Source: Pseudarthrobacter sp. NBSH8
GTDB lineage: Bacteria > Actinomycetota > Actinomycetes > Actinomycetales > Micrococcaceae
Direction of reading: 5' to 3'
Assembly: GCF_014217545.1 (NCBI RefSeq)
Contig: NZ_CP043178.1
Coordinates: 1,922,001 to 1,986,000, forward strand
Length of the DNA: 64,000 bases
The notes under the pieces were generated by a model. It searched no databases. It saw only the letters and a program-made list of their open reading frames with translations, and was not told the DNA's origin. How positions within the stretch are numbered: the stretch's first letter is position 1; each line of letters opens with the position of its first letter. This document shows positions 36,605 to 45,694 of this stretch, in pieces. The translations under genes were made by a program, and so were the position numbers.

Positions 36605-37357
36605 TCAGATCCACTGGGGGGCCGCTGGCACGTTTTCCAGCGGGACGCCATTCTGGGTGGCGGTGACGGCGTGGGTGCCGCGTCCGGTGGCCCATCCGAC
36701 GACGGCGGGCAGGGTTCCGGTGATTACTGTCGGGTTCTCCGCGGCGGTGTCACCGTAGGTGAGGTCCGTGCCGGTGACGGTGATGAGCAGGCCGGTGTCG
36801 GTGCCGCGGGTTTTCCAGGCGCTGGTGATATCTTGCAGGAGTCGTTCGAGGACTGGGGCCGGTATGTCACTAAAGGTGGCGCCGTTGTTCAGGTCCACGG
36901 CGTGGGTCCAGACTTCGCGGGTCCGCATCCACACGGTTTCACTGGCGGGGACGGTCCGTCCTTGGGCGGTTTTCACCCGCTCGTGCCAGGCCTGTTCGGG
37001 GAGGTCGCGCCATTCGACGTTCAGGTGAACTGCGGAGTGGTCAAAGAGGTTCCGCAGCGCGATGGGGGACAGGGTAGCGCCGAAGTTGATTTCGTGGTCC
37101 CGGGCCTCGGGGGAGGCGTACATGGGTGTTTCGATCCCTGTTGCGGCCCATTCGATGAGTCGGGCGATGGCGCGGGCGTTGTAACCGATGTGTGCCACCA
37201 GGTGTCGGCGGGTCCAGCCGTGAAGGAGGGTGGCGCCGTCGAGTTCGGTATCGGTGAGCTCGTTGAGTTTGCGGGCGAAGAACGCGGTGCCCCGGCGCGC
37301 CTGCAGCAAGGACTGCAGGAGCGCCGGGTCGGTGGTTTGGTCGGTGCGGGCACCCAT
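36605..37357 (-). CDS. Mycothiol-dependent maleylpyruvate isomerase
   Basis: 250 residues, DinB/MDMPI fold. It isomerises maleylpyruvate to fumarylpyruvate with mycothiol as cofactor, a thiol confined to actinobacteria. Likely zinc ligands are H52 (TRRHLVAHIG), E148 and H152 (TREVWTHAVDL), the same spacing as in the Corynebacterium enzyme. The C-terminal domain follows from about 160. The ATG at 37357 shares one base with the TGA of the preceding gene (TGATG), so translation is probably coupled. Last gene of the gentisate operon. Confidence 0.92.
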   Translation of the reverse strand: MGARTDQTTDPALLQSLLQARRGTAFFARKLNELTDTELDGATLLHGWTRRHLVAHIGYNARAIARLIEWAATGIETPMYASPEARDHEINFGATLSPIALRNLFDHSAVHLNVEWRDLPEQAWHERVKTAQGRTVPASETVWMRTREVWTHAVDLNNGATFSDIPAPVLERLLQDITSAWKTRGTDTGLLITVTGTDLTYGDTAAENPTVITGTLPAVVGWATGRGTHAVTATQNGVPLENVPAAPQWI

Positions 37358-38181
37358 CAGGCTTCCTTGATGACGCGGTTCTTCAGCTGGCCCAGGCCTT
37401 CGATGGTGGTGACCAGGAGCTGGCCTTCCTGCAGGTAGCATTTGGGGTCCTGGGCGTGGCCCACACCTCCCGGGGTGCCGGTGGCGATCACGTCGCCCGG
37501 GTTCAGCGTGATGATGGTGGAGATGTAGGAGACCAGGAATTCGGGGGTGAACACCACGTCGCCGGTGGGGGTGCTCTGCTGGATCTCGCCGTCCACGGCG
37601 CTGGTCATGAGCGGTCCGGCGCTGAACTCGTCCGTGGTGACCAGGGCGGGGCCGAACGGGGTGGATTTTTCCCAGGTTTTGCCTTGGAGCCACTGGATGG
37701 TGCGGAACTGGTAGTCGCGCATGGACACGTCGTTCAGGACGGCGTAGCCGGCGATGTGGTCCTTGGCGTCGGCTTCGCTGATGCGGCGGCCGGTCTTGCC
37801 GATGATCACGGCGAGTTCGGCTTCCCAGTCCACGGTGTCGGATTCCTGCGGTAACGCGAGGTCGTCGTTGGGTCCGATGAGGGATTCGGCGTACTTGGCG
37901 AACAGGGTGGGGTACTCCGGGACGTCCCTCCCCATTTCCTTGATGTGGTTGCGGTAGTTATGGCCCACGCAGATGATCTTGCCCGGGACGGGAACGACCG
38001 GGGCGAGGTCGGCGCCCTCCAGCGGGTGGGTTGCGCCGTTGGCTGCCTTGGCGATCGTCTCCCAGGCGGGGTCCTTCAGGAGGGCCCCGACGTCAGCGAA
38101 CCCGGGAATCTCGGTGAGGGTGTCGCCGTCCTGGCGGACCGCCGTCGTGCCTTCAGAAGTGCGGAGGGTGAGGAGTCTCAT
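37357..38181 (-). CDS. Fumarylpyruvate hydrolase (FAH family)
   Basis: 274 residues. The FAH fold has GKIICVGHNYRNHIKEMG, the metal-binding acids in VDWEAELAVIIGKTG, and LNPGDVIATGTPGGVGHAQ. It splits fumarylpyruvate to fumarate and pyruvate. It overlaps the gentisate dioxygenase by four bases (ATGA) and the isomerase by one. The family also includes acylpyruvate hydrolases; the neighbours decide the assignment. Confidence 0.92.
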   Translation of the reverse strand: MRLLTLRTSEGTTAVRQDGDTLTEIPGFADVGALLKDPAWETIAKAANGATHPLEGADLAPVVPVPGKIICVGHNYRNHIKEMGRDVPEYPTLFAKYAESLIGPNDDLALPQESDTVDWEAELAVIIGKTGRRISEADAKDHIAGYAVLNDVSMRDYQFRTIQWLQGKTWEKSTPFGPALVTTDEFSAGPLMTSAVDGEIQQSTPTGDVVFTPEFLVSYISTIITLNPGDVIATGTPGGVGHAQDPKCYLQEGQLLVTTIEGLGQLKNRVIKEA

Positions 38182-39314
38182 GCGTTCTTGCGTCCTTCGG
38201 TGTAGGTGCGGGTAAAGTTCAGGCGCTCAAAAATGGGGGCGTCGCTGAAGCGGAACAGATCAAACCCGGCGTCGTCGGCCTGCAGGGACCATTCCTGCCA
38301 GGAGGGGACCACGAACAGGTCGCCCTTGGCCAGGGGCCTGGTTTCGCCTTTCAGGGTCACGGTCCCGGAGCCTTCGAAGACCTGCCAGACACTGGAGCCG
38401 ACTTCACGCAAGGGCTCCGTGGTGGCGCCGGGGCGGAGGCGGTGGAATTCGGCGCGGATGGTGGGCATGACGTCCCCGCCGGTGGTCGGGTTCGTATACC
38501 GGACCGCGGCGTGGCCCTGGGAGACAGTGGCGGGGTGGCCTTCGTCCTCCAGGAGCAGCTGCTCGGTCAGGGCGGCGTCGGTGTGTTCCCACCGGTACGC
38601 CGCGATGGGGGAATTGACCGTGTCCTGGAGCCCGGAGAGGGGGCGAAGGCCCGGGTGGGCCCAGAGCCGCTCGGACCGGGAAATATCCGGGGTCGCTTCG
38701 TCGGTGACGCGTTCGGTGCCGAACTCGAAGAACCCGGCGTCGGCGTAGTGCACAAACGGGATGTCAAGCCCGTCGATCCAGGCCATCGGCTGATCGGTGT
38801 CGTTGTGGTGGCCGTGGAAGTTCCAGCCCGGGGTCAGCAGGAAATCCCCGCGGCGCATCGCCACCGGATCCCCGTTCACCACGGTCCAGACGCCTTCGCC
38901 CTCGACAACGAACCGGAACGCGTTCTGGGAGTGCCGGTGTTCGGGGGCCGTCTCGTGCGCGCCCAGGTACTGGATCGCGGCCCACAGCGTCGGGGTGGCG
39001 TACGGGGTGCCGGCCAGGCCAGGGTTCGCCAACGCGATCGCACGGCGTTCCCCACCACGGCCCACAGGGACCAGCTCCCCGGCACGCGCAGCCAGCGGAT
39101 ACAAATCATCCCATCGCCACACATGCGGCACCGCCTTAGGAGAAGGAACCATCGGCATCAGGTCACCGATCTCCGTCCACAACGGAACCAGGTTCTCCGT
39201 CTCGAAGTCCGCATACAGCTGCTCCAACTGCGCCGCCTCTTCAGGTGTCGGCTCCGGCAACGCATGGCTGGCTGCAACAGACTCATGGGTGATGTTCTCT
39301 GCGCTGACGGACAC
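38178..39314 (-). CDS. Gentisate 1,2-dioxygenase
   Basis: 378 residues, bicupin. The first cupin carries the Fe-binding His cluster (APEHRHSQNAFRFVVEG and GWNFHGHHN). The second cupin (VWQVFEGSGTVTLKGETRPL, KGDLFVVPSWQEWSL) has lost most ligands, as is usual. It opens the ring of gentisate to maleylpyruvate. First gene of the operon; a palindromic operator candidate lies about 80 bases upstream. Confidence 0.95.
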   Translation of the reverse strand: MSVSAENITHESVAASHALPEPTPEEAAQLEQLYADFETENLVPLWTEIGDLMPMVPSPKAVPHVWRWDDLYPLAARAGELVPVGRGGERRAIALANPGLAGTPYATPTLWAAIQYLGAHETAPEHRHSQNAFRFVVEGEGVWTVVNGDPVAMRRGDFLLTPGWNFHGHHNDTDQPMAWIDGLDIPFVHYADAGFFEFGTERVTDEATPDISRSERLWAHPGLRPLSGLQDTVNSPIAAYRWEHTDAALTEQLLLEDEGHPATVSQGHAAVRYTNPTTGGDVMPTIRAEFHRLRPGATTEPLREVGSSVWQVFEGSGTVTLKGETRPLAKGDLFVVPSWQEWSLQADDAGFDLFRFSDAPIFERLNFTRTYTEGRKNA

Positions 39315-39392
39315 GATGGGCTCCTCGATGAGTAACGGATAAGGCTTGGGCGTGGTTCAACACTAGGGAGGGCGCCCTGTGACGCCCAGCAT

Positions 39393-39409
39393 ATTCTGAC
39401 AGGCAGAAT
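39393..39409. promoter_or_regulatory. Candidate IclR operator before the gentisate operon
   Basis: ATTCTG-ACAGG-CAGAAT: perfect 6-base arms around 5 bases. The same arms and spacing recur at 40225-40241. It lies between the IclR 3' end and the gentisate dioxygenase gene, about 79 bases from the start codon. Confidence 0.7.
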
Positions 39410-39426
39410 TATCATGGCGGGCGGTG

Positions 39427-40233
39427 TCAGCTCGACGGACCCGACTCGGCTGGATTGGCCGCAATATCGATTTCCAGCTGGCGGCGCGTTTCCATCATTA
39501 CCTGGACCAGTCCGGCGTCGAAGAGTTTCCGGAACCTTCCCACCGGGGTGGCAACGCTGAGCGCCCCCACCACCGCGCCCCGCCCATTGTGGATGGCCAT
39601 CCCGAAGGCGCTGATTCCTTCTTCGGTGCCCTCGAAATTTGCCGCAAAGCCGTTGCTGCGGACTGCTTCCAGCTCGCGGAGGAACCCCGGATACTCGACG
39701 TCCGGGATGCTGTCTCCGCCGATCTCGGCATTGGGGCTCCGGAACAGCTGCTCGATCATGGCGGATTCCAGCTCGGCCAACATCGCCTTGCCGCCCGAAG
39801 CCTTGTTAGCGGGCATGACCGTACCTTGGCGGTCTCCTACCCGCAGGGCGTTGGTCCCTTCCACAGTGTCCAGGAAACGGACCTTTGTGCCCACGCGAAT
39901 CATCAGATTTACCGTCTCGCTGGTGCGGAAGCACAGCAGTTCCATATGCGGCCTCGAAATTTCCCGCAGCTGCCGCGTCCAGCTCACGCCGGCCGGACCT
40001 TCCCCCATGGCCGGTCCCGGAACATAGCGGCGCGTCTCATCCTGGACCGCAAAACCGCGGTAAACCAGCATCGCAAGCAGTCGGTGCGCGGTGGAGGGGG
40101 CCACTTCAAGTTCCTGCGCCGCATCCTTGAGCCGCAGGCTTCCGACATCCCGCAACAGCTGAAGAAGCTGTAGCGCGTTGTCCACGGCTTCGATGGGATA
40201 GGTGGGCACCCGGCGGACGGGAAGATTCTGCAT
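39427..40233 (-). CDS. IclR-family regulator of gentisate/3-hydroxybenzoate genes
   Basis: 268 residues. Winged helix-turn-helix (LRLKDAAQELEVAPSTAHRL) and IclR effector domain (SGGKAMLAELE; ISAFGMAIHNGRGAVVGALS). The ATG at 40233 lies inside the spacer of a palindrome, so it may be a leaderless or repressed start; GTG at 40209 (VPTYPIEAVDNAL) is an alternative. It lies between the two arms of the module and would respond to 3-hydroxybenzoate or gentisate (inference). Confidence 0.92.
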   Translation of the reverse strand: MQNLPVRRVPTYPIEAVDNALQLLQLLRDVGSLRLKDAAQELEVAPSTAHRLLAMLVYRGFAVQDETRRYVPGPAMGEGPAGVSWTRQLREISRPHMELLCFRTSETVNLMIRVGTKVRFLDTVEGTNALRVGDRQGTVMPANKASGGKAMLAELESAMIEQLFRSPNAEIGGDSIPDVEYPGFLRELEAVRSNGFAANFEGTEEGISAFGMAIHNGRGAVVGALSVATPVGRFRKLFDAGLVQVMMETRRQLEIDIAANPAESGPSS

Positions 40234-40241
40234 AACAGAAT
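40225..40241. promoter_or_regulatory. Candidate IclR operator in the IclR/MFS divergent promoter
   Basis: ATTCTG-CATAA-CAGAAT, the second copy of the palindrome at 39393. It covers the IclR start codon and lies 40 bases before the MFS gene. It would allow one regulator to control itself and the transporter-monooxygenase genes. Confidence 0.7.
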
Positions 40242-40281
40242 TCTATTGGTGTTCATTCGGGGTGACCAGCACAGTAGTGGC

Positions 40282-41577
40282 ATGAATCACACACTTTCCC
40301 CTGCAGCGCAGCCGGGCCCCGCCGCCGGACCGGAGCGGTCAGGACTCTCCGGATTTCCCAGGCGTTCGGTCCTTGCCGTCCTGGTCTGCTGGCTGTTGGT
40401 CGTCTTTGACGGCTATGACCTGATTGTCTACGGTACTGTCCAGGCATCCCTGATCAACGACACGGGCTGGGGCCTGACCAAGGCCACGGCGGGCACCGTC
40501 GGCTCCATGGCCTTCATCGGCATGATGATCGGCGCGATTTTCGCCGGCCGCATGTCCGATGCGTGGGGCCGCCGCCGAACCATCATTGGCTGCGCGGTCG
40601 TCTTTTCGGTGTTCACCATCCTGTGCGCCTTCGCCCCGAACGCCCCGGTGTTCGGGGGATTGAGGCTGCTTGCCGGCATTGGACTGGGCGGCCTGGTGCC
40701 TTCCGCGAATGCCTTGGTAGCTGAGCTGGTGCCTACCAAGTGGCGGTCAACCATTGCCACCCTGATGATGTCCGGGGTGCCGATCGGTGGCTCCATTGCG
40801 GCGCTGGTCGGCATCCCGCTCATTCCGGCCTTCGGCTGGCCCATGATGTTCCTGATAGCCGTGCTGGCGTTGGTGGTGGTGATTCCGCTGGGTATCCGCT
40901 ACCTGCCGGAGACGCTGCCCTCTGGTGCGGCCGGGACGGCGGAGAAGGAACCGGGCGGCTTCGGCTCCCTGCTCCGGGCACCGTTCTTCGGTATGAGCGT
41001 GCTGTACGCCATCGCCACCCTCGTGACCCTCTTCGCTTGGTATGGCTTGGGTACCTGGCTGCCCAACCTGATGCAGCTGGCTGGCTACAACCTCGGCTCT
41101 GCACTCACGTTTGCCCTCGCCCTGAACATGGGAGCCGTAGCGGGGTCGGTCATCACCGCGTGGGCGGGAACCCGGTTCGGCCCGATCCCCACGGCGATCG
41201 CCGCTGCGGCTGTGGCTGCCGCAGCACTGCTGGTGCTGGTGACCGGCCCAGCGGTCACCGTCGTTTACATCATGTTGGTCCTGGCCGGTGTGGGGACCCA
41301 CGGCACCCAGTGCCTCATCATTGCCGCCGTCGCCAGCCACTATCCGGCGCATCTGCGCGGGACGGCATTGGGCTGGGTCCTCGGCGTTGGCCGGATCGGT
41401 GCCGTAGCGGCCCCGCAGGTCGGCGGGCTGCTGCTGGCCGCCGGACTCGGCGTCAACTCCAACTTCCTGGCCTTCGCCGGCGCCGCCGCGGTCGCTGCCG
41501 TGCTCCTCGGAGCCATCGCCGTCAAGATCAAATCTTCTACCTCTACCCCCATCCCAGAAGGAGCCAGCAATGTCTGA
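40282..41577 (+). CDS. MFS aromatic acid transporter (AAHS type)
   Basis: About 431 residues with twelve membrane segments. The AAHS signature VVFDGYDLIVYGTVQASL in TM1 is clear; the loop 2-3 motif is GRMSDAWGRRRTI; GTALGWVLGVGRIGA lies near the end. The position next to 3-hydroxybenzoate 6-monooxygenase suggests uptake of 3-hydroxybenzoate or gentisate. The ATG at 40282 has no strong ribosome site. The end overlaps the next gene by eight bases. Confidence 0.92.
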   Translation: MNHTLSPAAQPGPAAGPERSGLSGFPRRSVLAVLVCWLLVVFDGYDLIVYGTVQASLINDTGWGLTKATAGTVGSMAFIGMMIGAIFAGRMSDAWGRRRTIIGCAVVFSVFTILCAFAPNAPVFGGLRLLAGIGLGGLVPSANALVAELVPTKWRSTIATLMMSGVPIGGSIAALVGIPLIPAFGWPMMFLIAVLALVVVIPLGIRYLPETLPSGAAGTAEKEPGGFGSLLRAPFFGMSVLYAIATLVTLFAWYGLGTWLPNLMQLAGYNLGSALTFALALNMGAVAGSVITAWAGTRFGPIPTAIAAAAVAAAALLVLVTGPAVTVVYIMLVLAGVGTHGTQCLIIAAVASHYPAHLRGTALGWVLGVGRIGAVAAPQVGGLLLAAGLGVNSNFLAFAGAAAVAAVLLGAIAVKIKSSTSTPIPEGASNV

Positions 41578-42820
41578 CCTGAAAACGTCCACTGAAGTCC
41601 TCGTTATTGGTGGCGGAATGGCAGGCCTCGCCGGCGCCCTGGCGCTGCGTGAGAACGGCGCGGACGTCACCCTGGTGGAACGGGCTCCGGAATTCGGCGA
41701 AGTGGGCGCAGGCCTGCAGATGGCCCCAAACGCTTCCCGCGTCCTCCAGCGCTGGGGCCTCCTGGAAAAGGCCCTGGAAATCGGTGTCCAACCCAAGCAC
41801 CTGGTCTTCCGCGACGCCATCACCGGCGAGGAACTCACGCGCCAGACGCTCGGCGGGGAATTCGCGGAGCGCTACGGCGCACCGTACGTCGTCATCCACC
41901 GCAGCGACCTGCACCGCGTTCTGCTCGAGGGCTGTGAGGCCGCTGGCGTCAAGCTCGTCAACGATGTCATGGTTGAAAGCGTTGAAACCGTCAACGGCCG
42001 GGGCGTGGCCCACACTGCCACGGGCGTCGAGTATCATGCCGATGTCATCATCGGTGCCGACGGACTGAAGTCCAATCTCCGTCCGCTCGTGGCCAACGAC
42101 GAGCCGGTTTCCTCAGCCTATGTCGCGTACCGGGGCACCGTGCCGATTACCGAAAGCACGCCCAAGGCCGACCTTGAAGACGTCATTGTGTACCTCGGAC
42201 CGGACTGCCACCTTGTGCAGTACCCACTGCGCAAGGGTGAGCTGTTGAACACCGTAGCCGTCTTCAAATCGCCCTCCTTCGAACGCGGCGAAGAACAGTA
42301 CGGCGGCGTCGATGAGCTCGAGGACGCCTACAGGAACTGCGTCCCGGCCGTTCAGGAAGCGCTGAAGAACCTGGCAACGGGAATCCGCTGGCCCATGTAT
42401 GACCGCGACCCTGTCGAGAACTGGGTTGCCGGTCGTATGGTGCTGATGGGCGACGCCGCACACCCCATGCTTCAGTACCTGGCCCAGGGCGCCTGCCAGG
42501 CCCTTGAAGATGCGGCCGTGCTGCAGGACGTCAGCAACGGCACCGTCTTCACGGCAGAAGGCATCAACCCCGAAGCCTGGGACGATGCGATCAAGGAATT
42601 CACCAGCGTCCGCGCAGGCCGTACCGCCCGCGTCCAGCGCACCGCCCGCGTCTGGGGTGAATCCTGGCACGTCTCAGGACTGGCGCGCACGCTCCGGAAC
42701 CTTTTGTTCAAAAGCCGAAAGGACGGGGACTTCCAGTACAACGACTGGCTTTACGGCCAGGATCAGCCCGGAACTCCGGAACTCCGGGCAGCAGCCCAGC
42801 CGGAAGCGCTCTCTGTCTGA
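41570..42820 (+). CDS. 3-hydroxybenzoate 6-monooxygenase
   Basis: 416 residues, class A FAD monooxygenase. LVIGGGMAGLAGALAL (FAD), DVIIGADGLKSNLRPL (DG motif), GRMVLMGDAAHPMLQYLAQG (GD motif with the QYLAQGA segment typical of salicylate/3-hydroxybenzoate hydroxylases). It converts 3-hydroxybenzoate to gentisate, which feeds the divergent operon. AGAAGGAG lies eight bases before the ATG. Salicylate 5- or 1-hydroxylation is a less likely alternative, because gentisate genes are adjacent. Confidence 0.92.
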   Translation: MSDLKTSTEVLVIGGGMAGLAGALALRENGADVTLVERAPEFGEVGAGLQMAPNASRVLQRWGLLEKALEIGVQPKHLVFRDAITGEELTRQTLGGEFAERYGAPYVVIHRSDLHRVLLEGCEAAGVKLVNDVMVESVETVNGRGVAHTATGVEYHADVIIGADGLKSNLRPLVANDEPVSSAYVAYRGTVPITESTPKADLEDVIVYLGPDCHLVQYPLRKGELLNTVAVFKSPSFERGEEQYGGVDELEDAYRNCVPAVQEALKNLATGIRWPMYDRDPVENWVAGRMVLMGDAAHPMLQYLAQGACQALEDAAVLQDVSNGTVFTAEGINPEAWDDAIKEFTSVRAGRTARVQRTARVWGESWHVSGLARTLRNLLFKSRKDGDFQYNDWLYGQDQPGTPELRAAAQPEALSV

Positions 42821-42863
42821 GTCCCTGACTGGCTGAGCCGGCTACACGGTCAGAAGGCCTTGA

Positions 42864-42907
42864 GAAGGGGCTGCACGCAATGCAACCATTGATGCGTGCA
42901 GCCCTTC
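42864..42907. terminator. Terminator after the monooxygenase gene
   Basis: gaaggggctgcacgca (42864-42879) pairs with tgcgtgcagcccttc (42893-42907), with one bulged G and a 13-base loop. T-rich bases follow (atttgc). Confidence 0.75.
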
Positions 42908-42954
42908 ATTTGCATACCGACCAGTCCCGGTCTGCCGACGTAACGGAGAGCGCT

Positions 42955-43464
42955 ATGCGGAACGTCACCCTGTATCTGGACGTCGACGGCGTGGTGTGCC
43001 CGTTCGGAGCAACGGGTCGGACGCCGTGGGGTTCCGGCTGGCGCCTCGCGAACGCCGCGGTGCTCGAAGTGGCTTATGCTGGCCAGCTCGTTGACGGGCT
43101 GAACCAACTTTCCCGTGCGCCGGGAGTCCGCTTTGTGTGGCTCACCAGCTGGGAGGACATGGCCGCGGAGTACCTGTGCCCGGCTATCGGCCTGGCCGGC
43201 GGCCGCTGGCCCTGCCTGACGGCGGAGGGCGGCGGAACGGGGGAGGGCTGGTGGAAGCTCGCCGCACTCCAGGAGGACCTGGCGGCCAACACCCCTGACG
43301 GCGTCGTGTGGATTGACGACCAGCTCCGGTATGAACAGGAAGCACTTGCCTGGGCCGGGTTCCTGGGCGAGCGCATCCTCACGGTGTCGCCCGATCCCCG
43401 GCGGGGAATTTCTCCCGCCGAACTGGCCGCCGTCAGGGCGTTTGCCACCAGGCAGCTGTTTTGA
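42955..43464 (+). CDS. HAD-like hydrolase
   Basis: 169 residues from ATG at 42955 after GGAGAG. LYLDVDGVVCPFG holds the DxD nucleophile motif; FVWLTSWEDMA is the second motif (Thr/Ser) and VVWIDDQLRYE the acidic last motif. It is a compact HAD phosphatase-like protein common in actinobacteria. Substrate unknown. Confidence 0.85.
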   Translation: MRNVTLYLDVDGVVCPFGATGRTPWGSGWRLANAAVLEVAYAGQLVDGLNQLSRAPGVRFVWLTSWEDMAAEYLCPAIGLAGGRWPCLTAEGGGTGEGWWKLAALQEDLAANTPDGVVWIDDQLRYEQEALAWAGFLGERILTVSPDPRRGISPAELAAVRAFATRQLF

Positions 43465-43615
43465 CCTGATGCCATGGACGCGTACGATCGATAAGGTTTC
43501 AAGCCGGTTCTGTTAACACCGCAGGTCATTCCACGTGAACTGCAGGTGAATTATGCTGCAGGGCAGGCGGGGGTAAAGGAACTGCTGAACGTCGTCTCTG
43601 CAGATTGGGCAACAG

Positions 43616-44860
43616 GTGGACATCACCTTTATGGTGGCGCTGGTCATCGGACTGGCACTATTTTTCGACTTCACTAACGGCTTCCATGACACCGCAAATG
43701 CGATGGCTACACCCATCGCCACCGGTGCCATCAAACCAAAGACCGCTGTGACGCTCGCCGCAATCCTGAACCTGGTCGGTGCCTTCCTCTCAACGGAAGT
43801 GGCCAAAACAGTCTCCGGCGGCATCATCCGGGAAGGCTCCGATGGTGTCCAGATCACTCCGGACATCATCTTCGCCGGGCTGATGGGCGCCATCCTCTGG
43901 AACATGATCACCTGGCTCAAAGGGCTGCCGTCCAGTTCATCCCATGCCCTCTTCGGCGGGCTGATCGGCGCAGCAATCGCCGGCATCGGTTTCAATTCCG
44001 TGAACCTGGAAACCCTGCTCCAGAAGGTCATCCTGCCCGCCATCTTCGCCCCGCTTATTGCCGGCCTTGTGGCGTACCTCTGCACCCGGCTCGCCTATGC
44101 GCTGACATCCCGGCACGATCCTGACACAGGCAGCAAGCTGACGCAGAAACGCGGCGGGTTCCGCACCGGCCAGATTTTCACATCCAGCCTTGTGGCACTG
44201 GCGCACGGAACGAACGACGCCCAGAAGACCATGGGCATCATCACCCTGGTGCTGATTTCCGCCGGCACCCAGGCCCCGGGCTCGGGCCCGCAATTCTGGG
44301 TCATCACGGCGTGCGCGGTGGCCATCGCCGTCGGTACATACGCCGGTGGCTGGCGCATCATCCGGACCATGGGCTCCGGGCTCACCGAGGTCAAGCCCGC
44401 CCAGGGCTTCGCGGCCGAGACCAGCACCGCCTCGGCCATCCTTGCGTCCTCCCACCTGGGTTTCGCCCTCTCCACGACGCAGGTGGCGTCCGGCTCGGTG
44501 ATCGGGTCCGGCATGGGCCGTAAGGGCACCACTGTGCGCTGGAACATGGTGGGCAAGATCGCACTGGGCTGGCTGTTCACGCTTCCCGCGGCCGGCATTG
44601 TGGGCGCGTTGACCGCGCTGCTCGTGAAGACGGGTGTGGTGGGTGTGGTGATTGCCGCCGTGGCCGGCACCGCCGCGGTGCTGCTTATGTTCTTCTATTC
44701 CCGCAAGTCGTCGGTGGGCCACCACAATGCCGTTGAAGTCGAAGAAGCGGGCCAGACCGTCCGCTTCACCAAGAAGAAAGCCCTCGCCCGGGCCCGCGCC
44801 GAGGCGAACCAGCAGAAGGATGCCGCCAAGGCGGACCAGCAGAAGGACGCTCAGCTATGA
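43616..44860 (+). CDS. Inorganic phosphate transporter PitA family
   Basis: 414 residues with about ten membrane segments. The duplicated PHO4 signatures are FFDFTNGFHDTANAMATPI near the N terminus and LVALAHGTNDAQKTMGIITL mid-protein, plus GLPSSSSHALFGGLIG. It moves metal-phosphate with protons. The start is GTG at 43616 with a weak site upstream; the C-terminal tail is rich in Lys, Ala and Gln. The next small gene overlaps by four bases. Confidence 0.93.
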   Translation: MDITFMVALVIGLALFFDFTNGFHDTANAMATPIATGAIKPKTAVTLAAILNLVGAFLSTEVAKTVSGGIIREGSDGVQITPDIIFAGLMGAILWNMITWLKGLPSSSSHALFGGLIGAAIAGIGFNSVNLETLLQKVILPAIFAPLIAGLVAYLCTRLAYALTSRHDPDTGSKLTQKRGGFRTGQIFTSSLVALAHGTNDAQKTMGIITLVLISAGTQAPGSGPQFWVITACAVAIAVGTYAGGWRIIRTMGSGLTEVKPAQGFAAETSTASAILASSHLGFALSTTQVASGSVIGSGMGRKGTTVRWNMVGKIALGWLFTLPAAGIVGALTALLVKTGVVGVVIAAVAGTAAVLLMFFYSRKSSVGHHNAVEVEEAGQTVRFTKKKALARARAEANQQKDAAKADQQKDAQL

Positions 44861-45078
44861 AGTGGTTGGAACTCTTGACTGTGGCCGGCACCACCCTGGT
44901 GTCCGCGGTAACGGTGGTGGTCCTGTATTCGCTGGGCGTGCGGCTGACGGCCATCGCCGGCGACGCCGAGCAGGCCTCACCCCGCGCCAAACGCTACTTC
45001 GCCTACACCTGCTTTGGCCTCTGCGGCATAGCCGTGCTGTTCGGGCTGTACCTGATCATTCCCTACTTCAGCAAGTAG
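44857..45078 (+). CDS. Small membrane protein linked to pit
   Basis: 73 residues, two membrane helices (LLTVAGTTLVSAVTVVVLYS and FGLCGIAVLFGLYLIIPYF). The ATG overlaps the pit stop (ATGA), so the two are made together. Probably an accessory protein of the phosphate transporter; no domain recognised. Confidence 0.85.
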   Translation: MKWLELLTVAGTTLVSAVTVVVLYSLGVRLTAIAGDAEQASPRAKRYFAYTCFGLCGIAVLFGLYLIIPYFSK

Positions 45079-45117
45079 CCCTTCAGCCCGTCAACACCGC
45101 AGCGCTACTCTGGTTCC

Positions 45118-45675
45118 ATGTCCAGGATCCAGTATTTTGTCGCGGCCTCCATCGACGGCTTCATTGCCACCACCAAGGATGACCTCGCCTGGCTCCTTGA
45201 GTTCGACGGCTTCGAAGGCGGCCAGGAAAGCTACGAAACCTTCATGGCCGGCGTCGGCTGCATCGTGATGGGCGGCGAGACGTACGCCTGGCTGATGGAG
45301 CACGAACCCGGCAACTGGCCGTACCCTTCCACACCCTGTTACGTGTTTACCCGGCACGAGCACGTTGCCCCGGCCGGCACAGACATCACCTTCGTCCGCG
45401 GACCCGTCGAGGAGTTCATCCAGGACTTCAAGTACCACGCCGGCGGCATGAACGTCTGGGTGGTCGGCGGCGGCAACCTTGCTGCACAATTCGCCGACGC
45501 CGGCCAGCTGGACGAACTCATCCTGTCGGTCATCCCCGTGGTGCTGGGCGAGGGCAAGCGGCTGCTCCCGCTGGCAGGCCCGACGACGCCACTTGAGCTA
45601 ACGGCGTCCCGCACCTTGGGCCGGGGGATCGTGGAGTTACGCTACACCCTCACGGCCCCGGAACCGGCCCGTTAG
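45118..45675 (+). CDS. Dihydrofolate reductase/RibD-like family protein
   Basis: 185 residues. IQYFVAASIDGFIATTKDDL, GCIVMGGETYAWLM, MNVWVVGGGNLAAQFADAG and LILSVIPVVLGEGKRLLPLA are the hallmarks of the DHFR/RibD C-terminal fold that binds NADPH. It is not a classic folate enzyme. The substrate is unknown. Confidence 0.9.
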   Translation: MSRIQYFVAASIDGFIATTKDDLAWLLEFDGFEGGQESYETFMAGVGCIVMGGETYAWLMEHEPGNWPYPSTPCYVFTRHEHVAPAGTDITFVRGPVEEFIQDFKYHAGGMNVWVVGGGNLAAQFADAGQLDELILSVIPVVLGEGKRLLPLAGPTTPLELTASRTLGRGIVELRYTLTAPEPAR

Positions 45676-45694
45676 CCAACTCCGCCTGAGGCTG

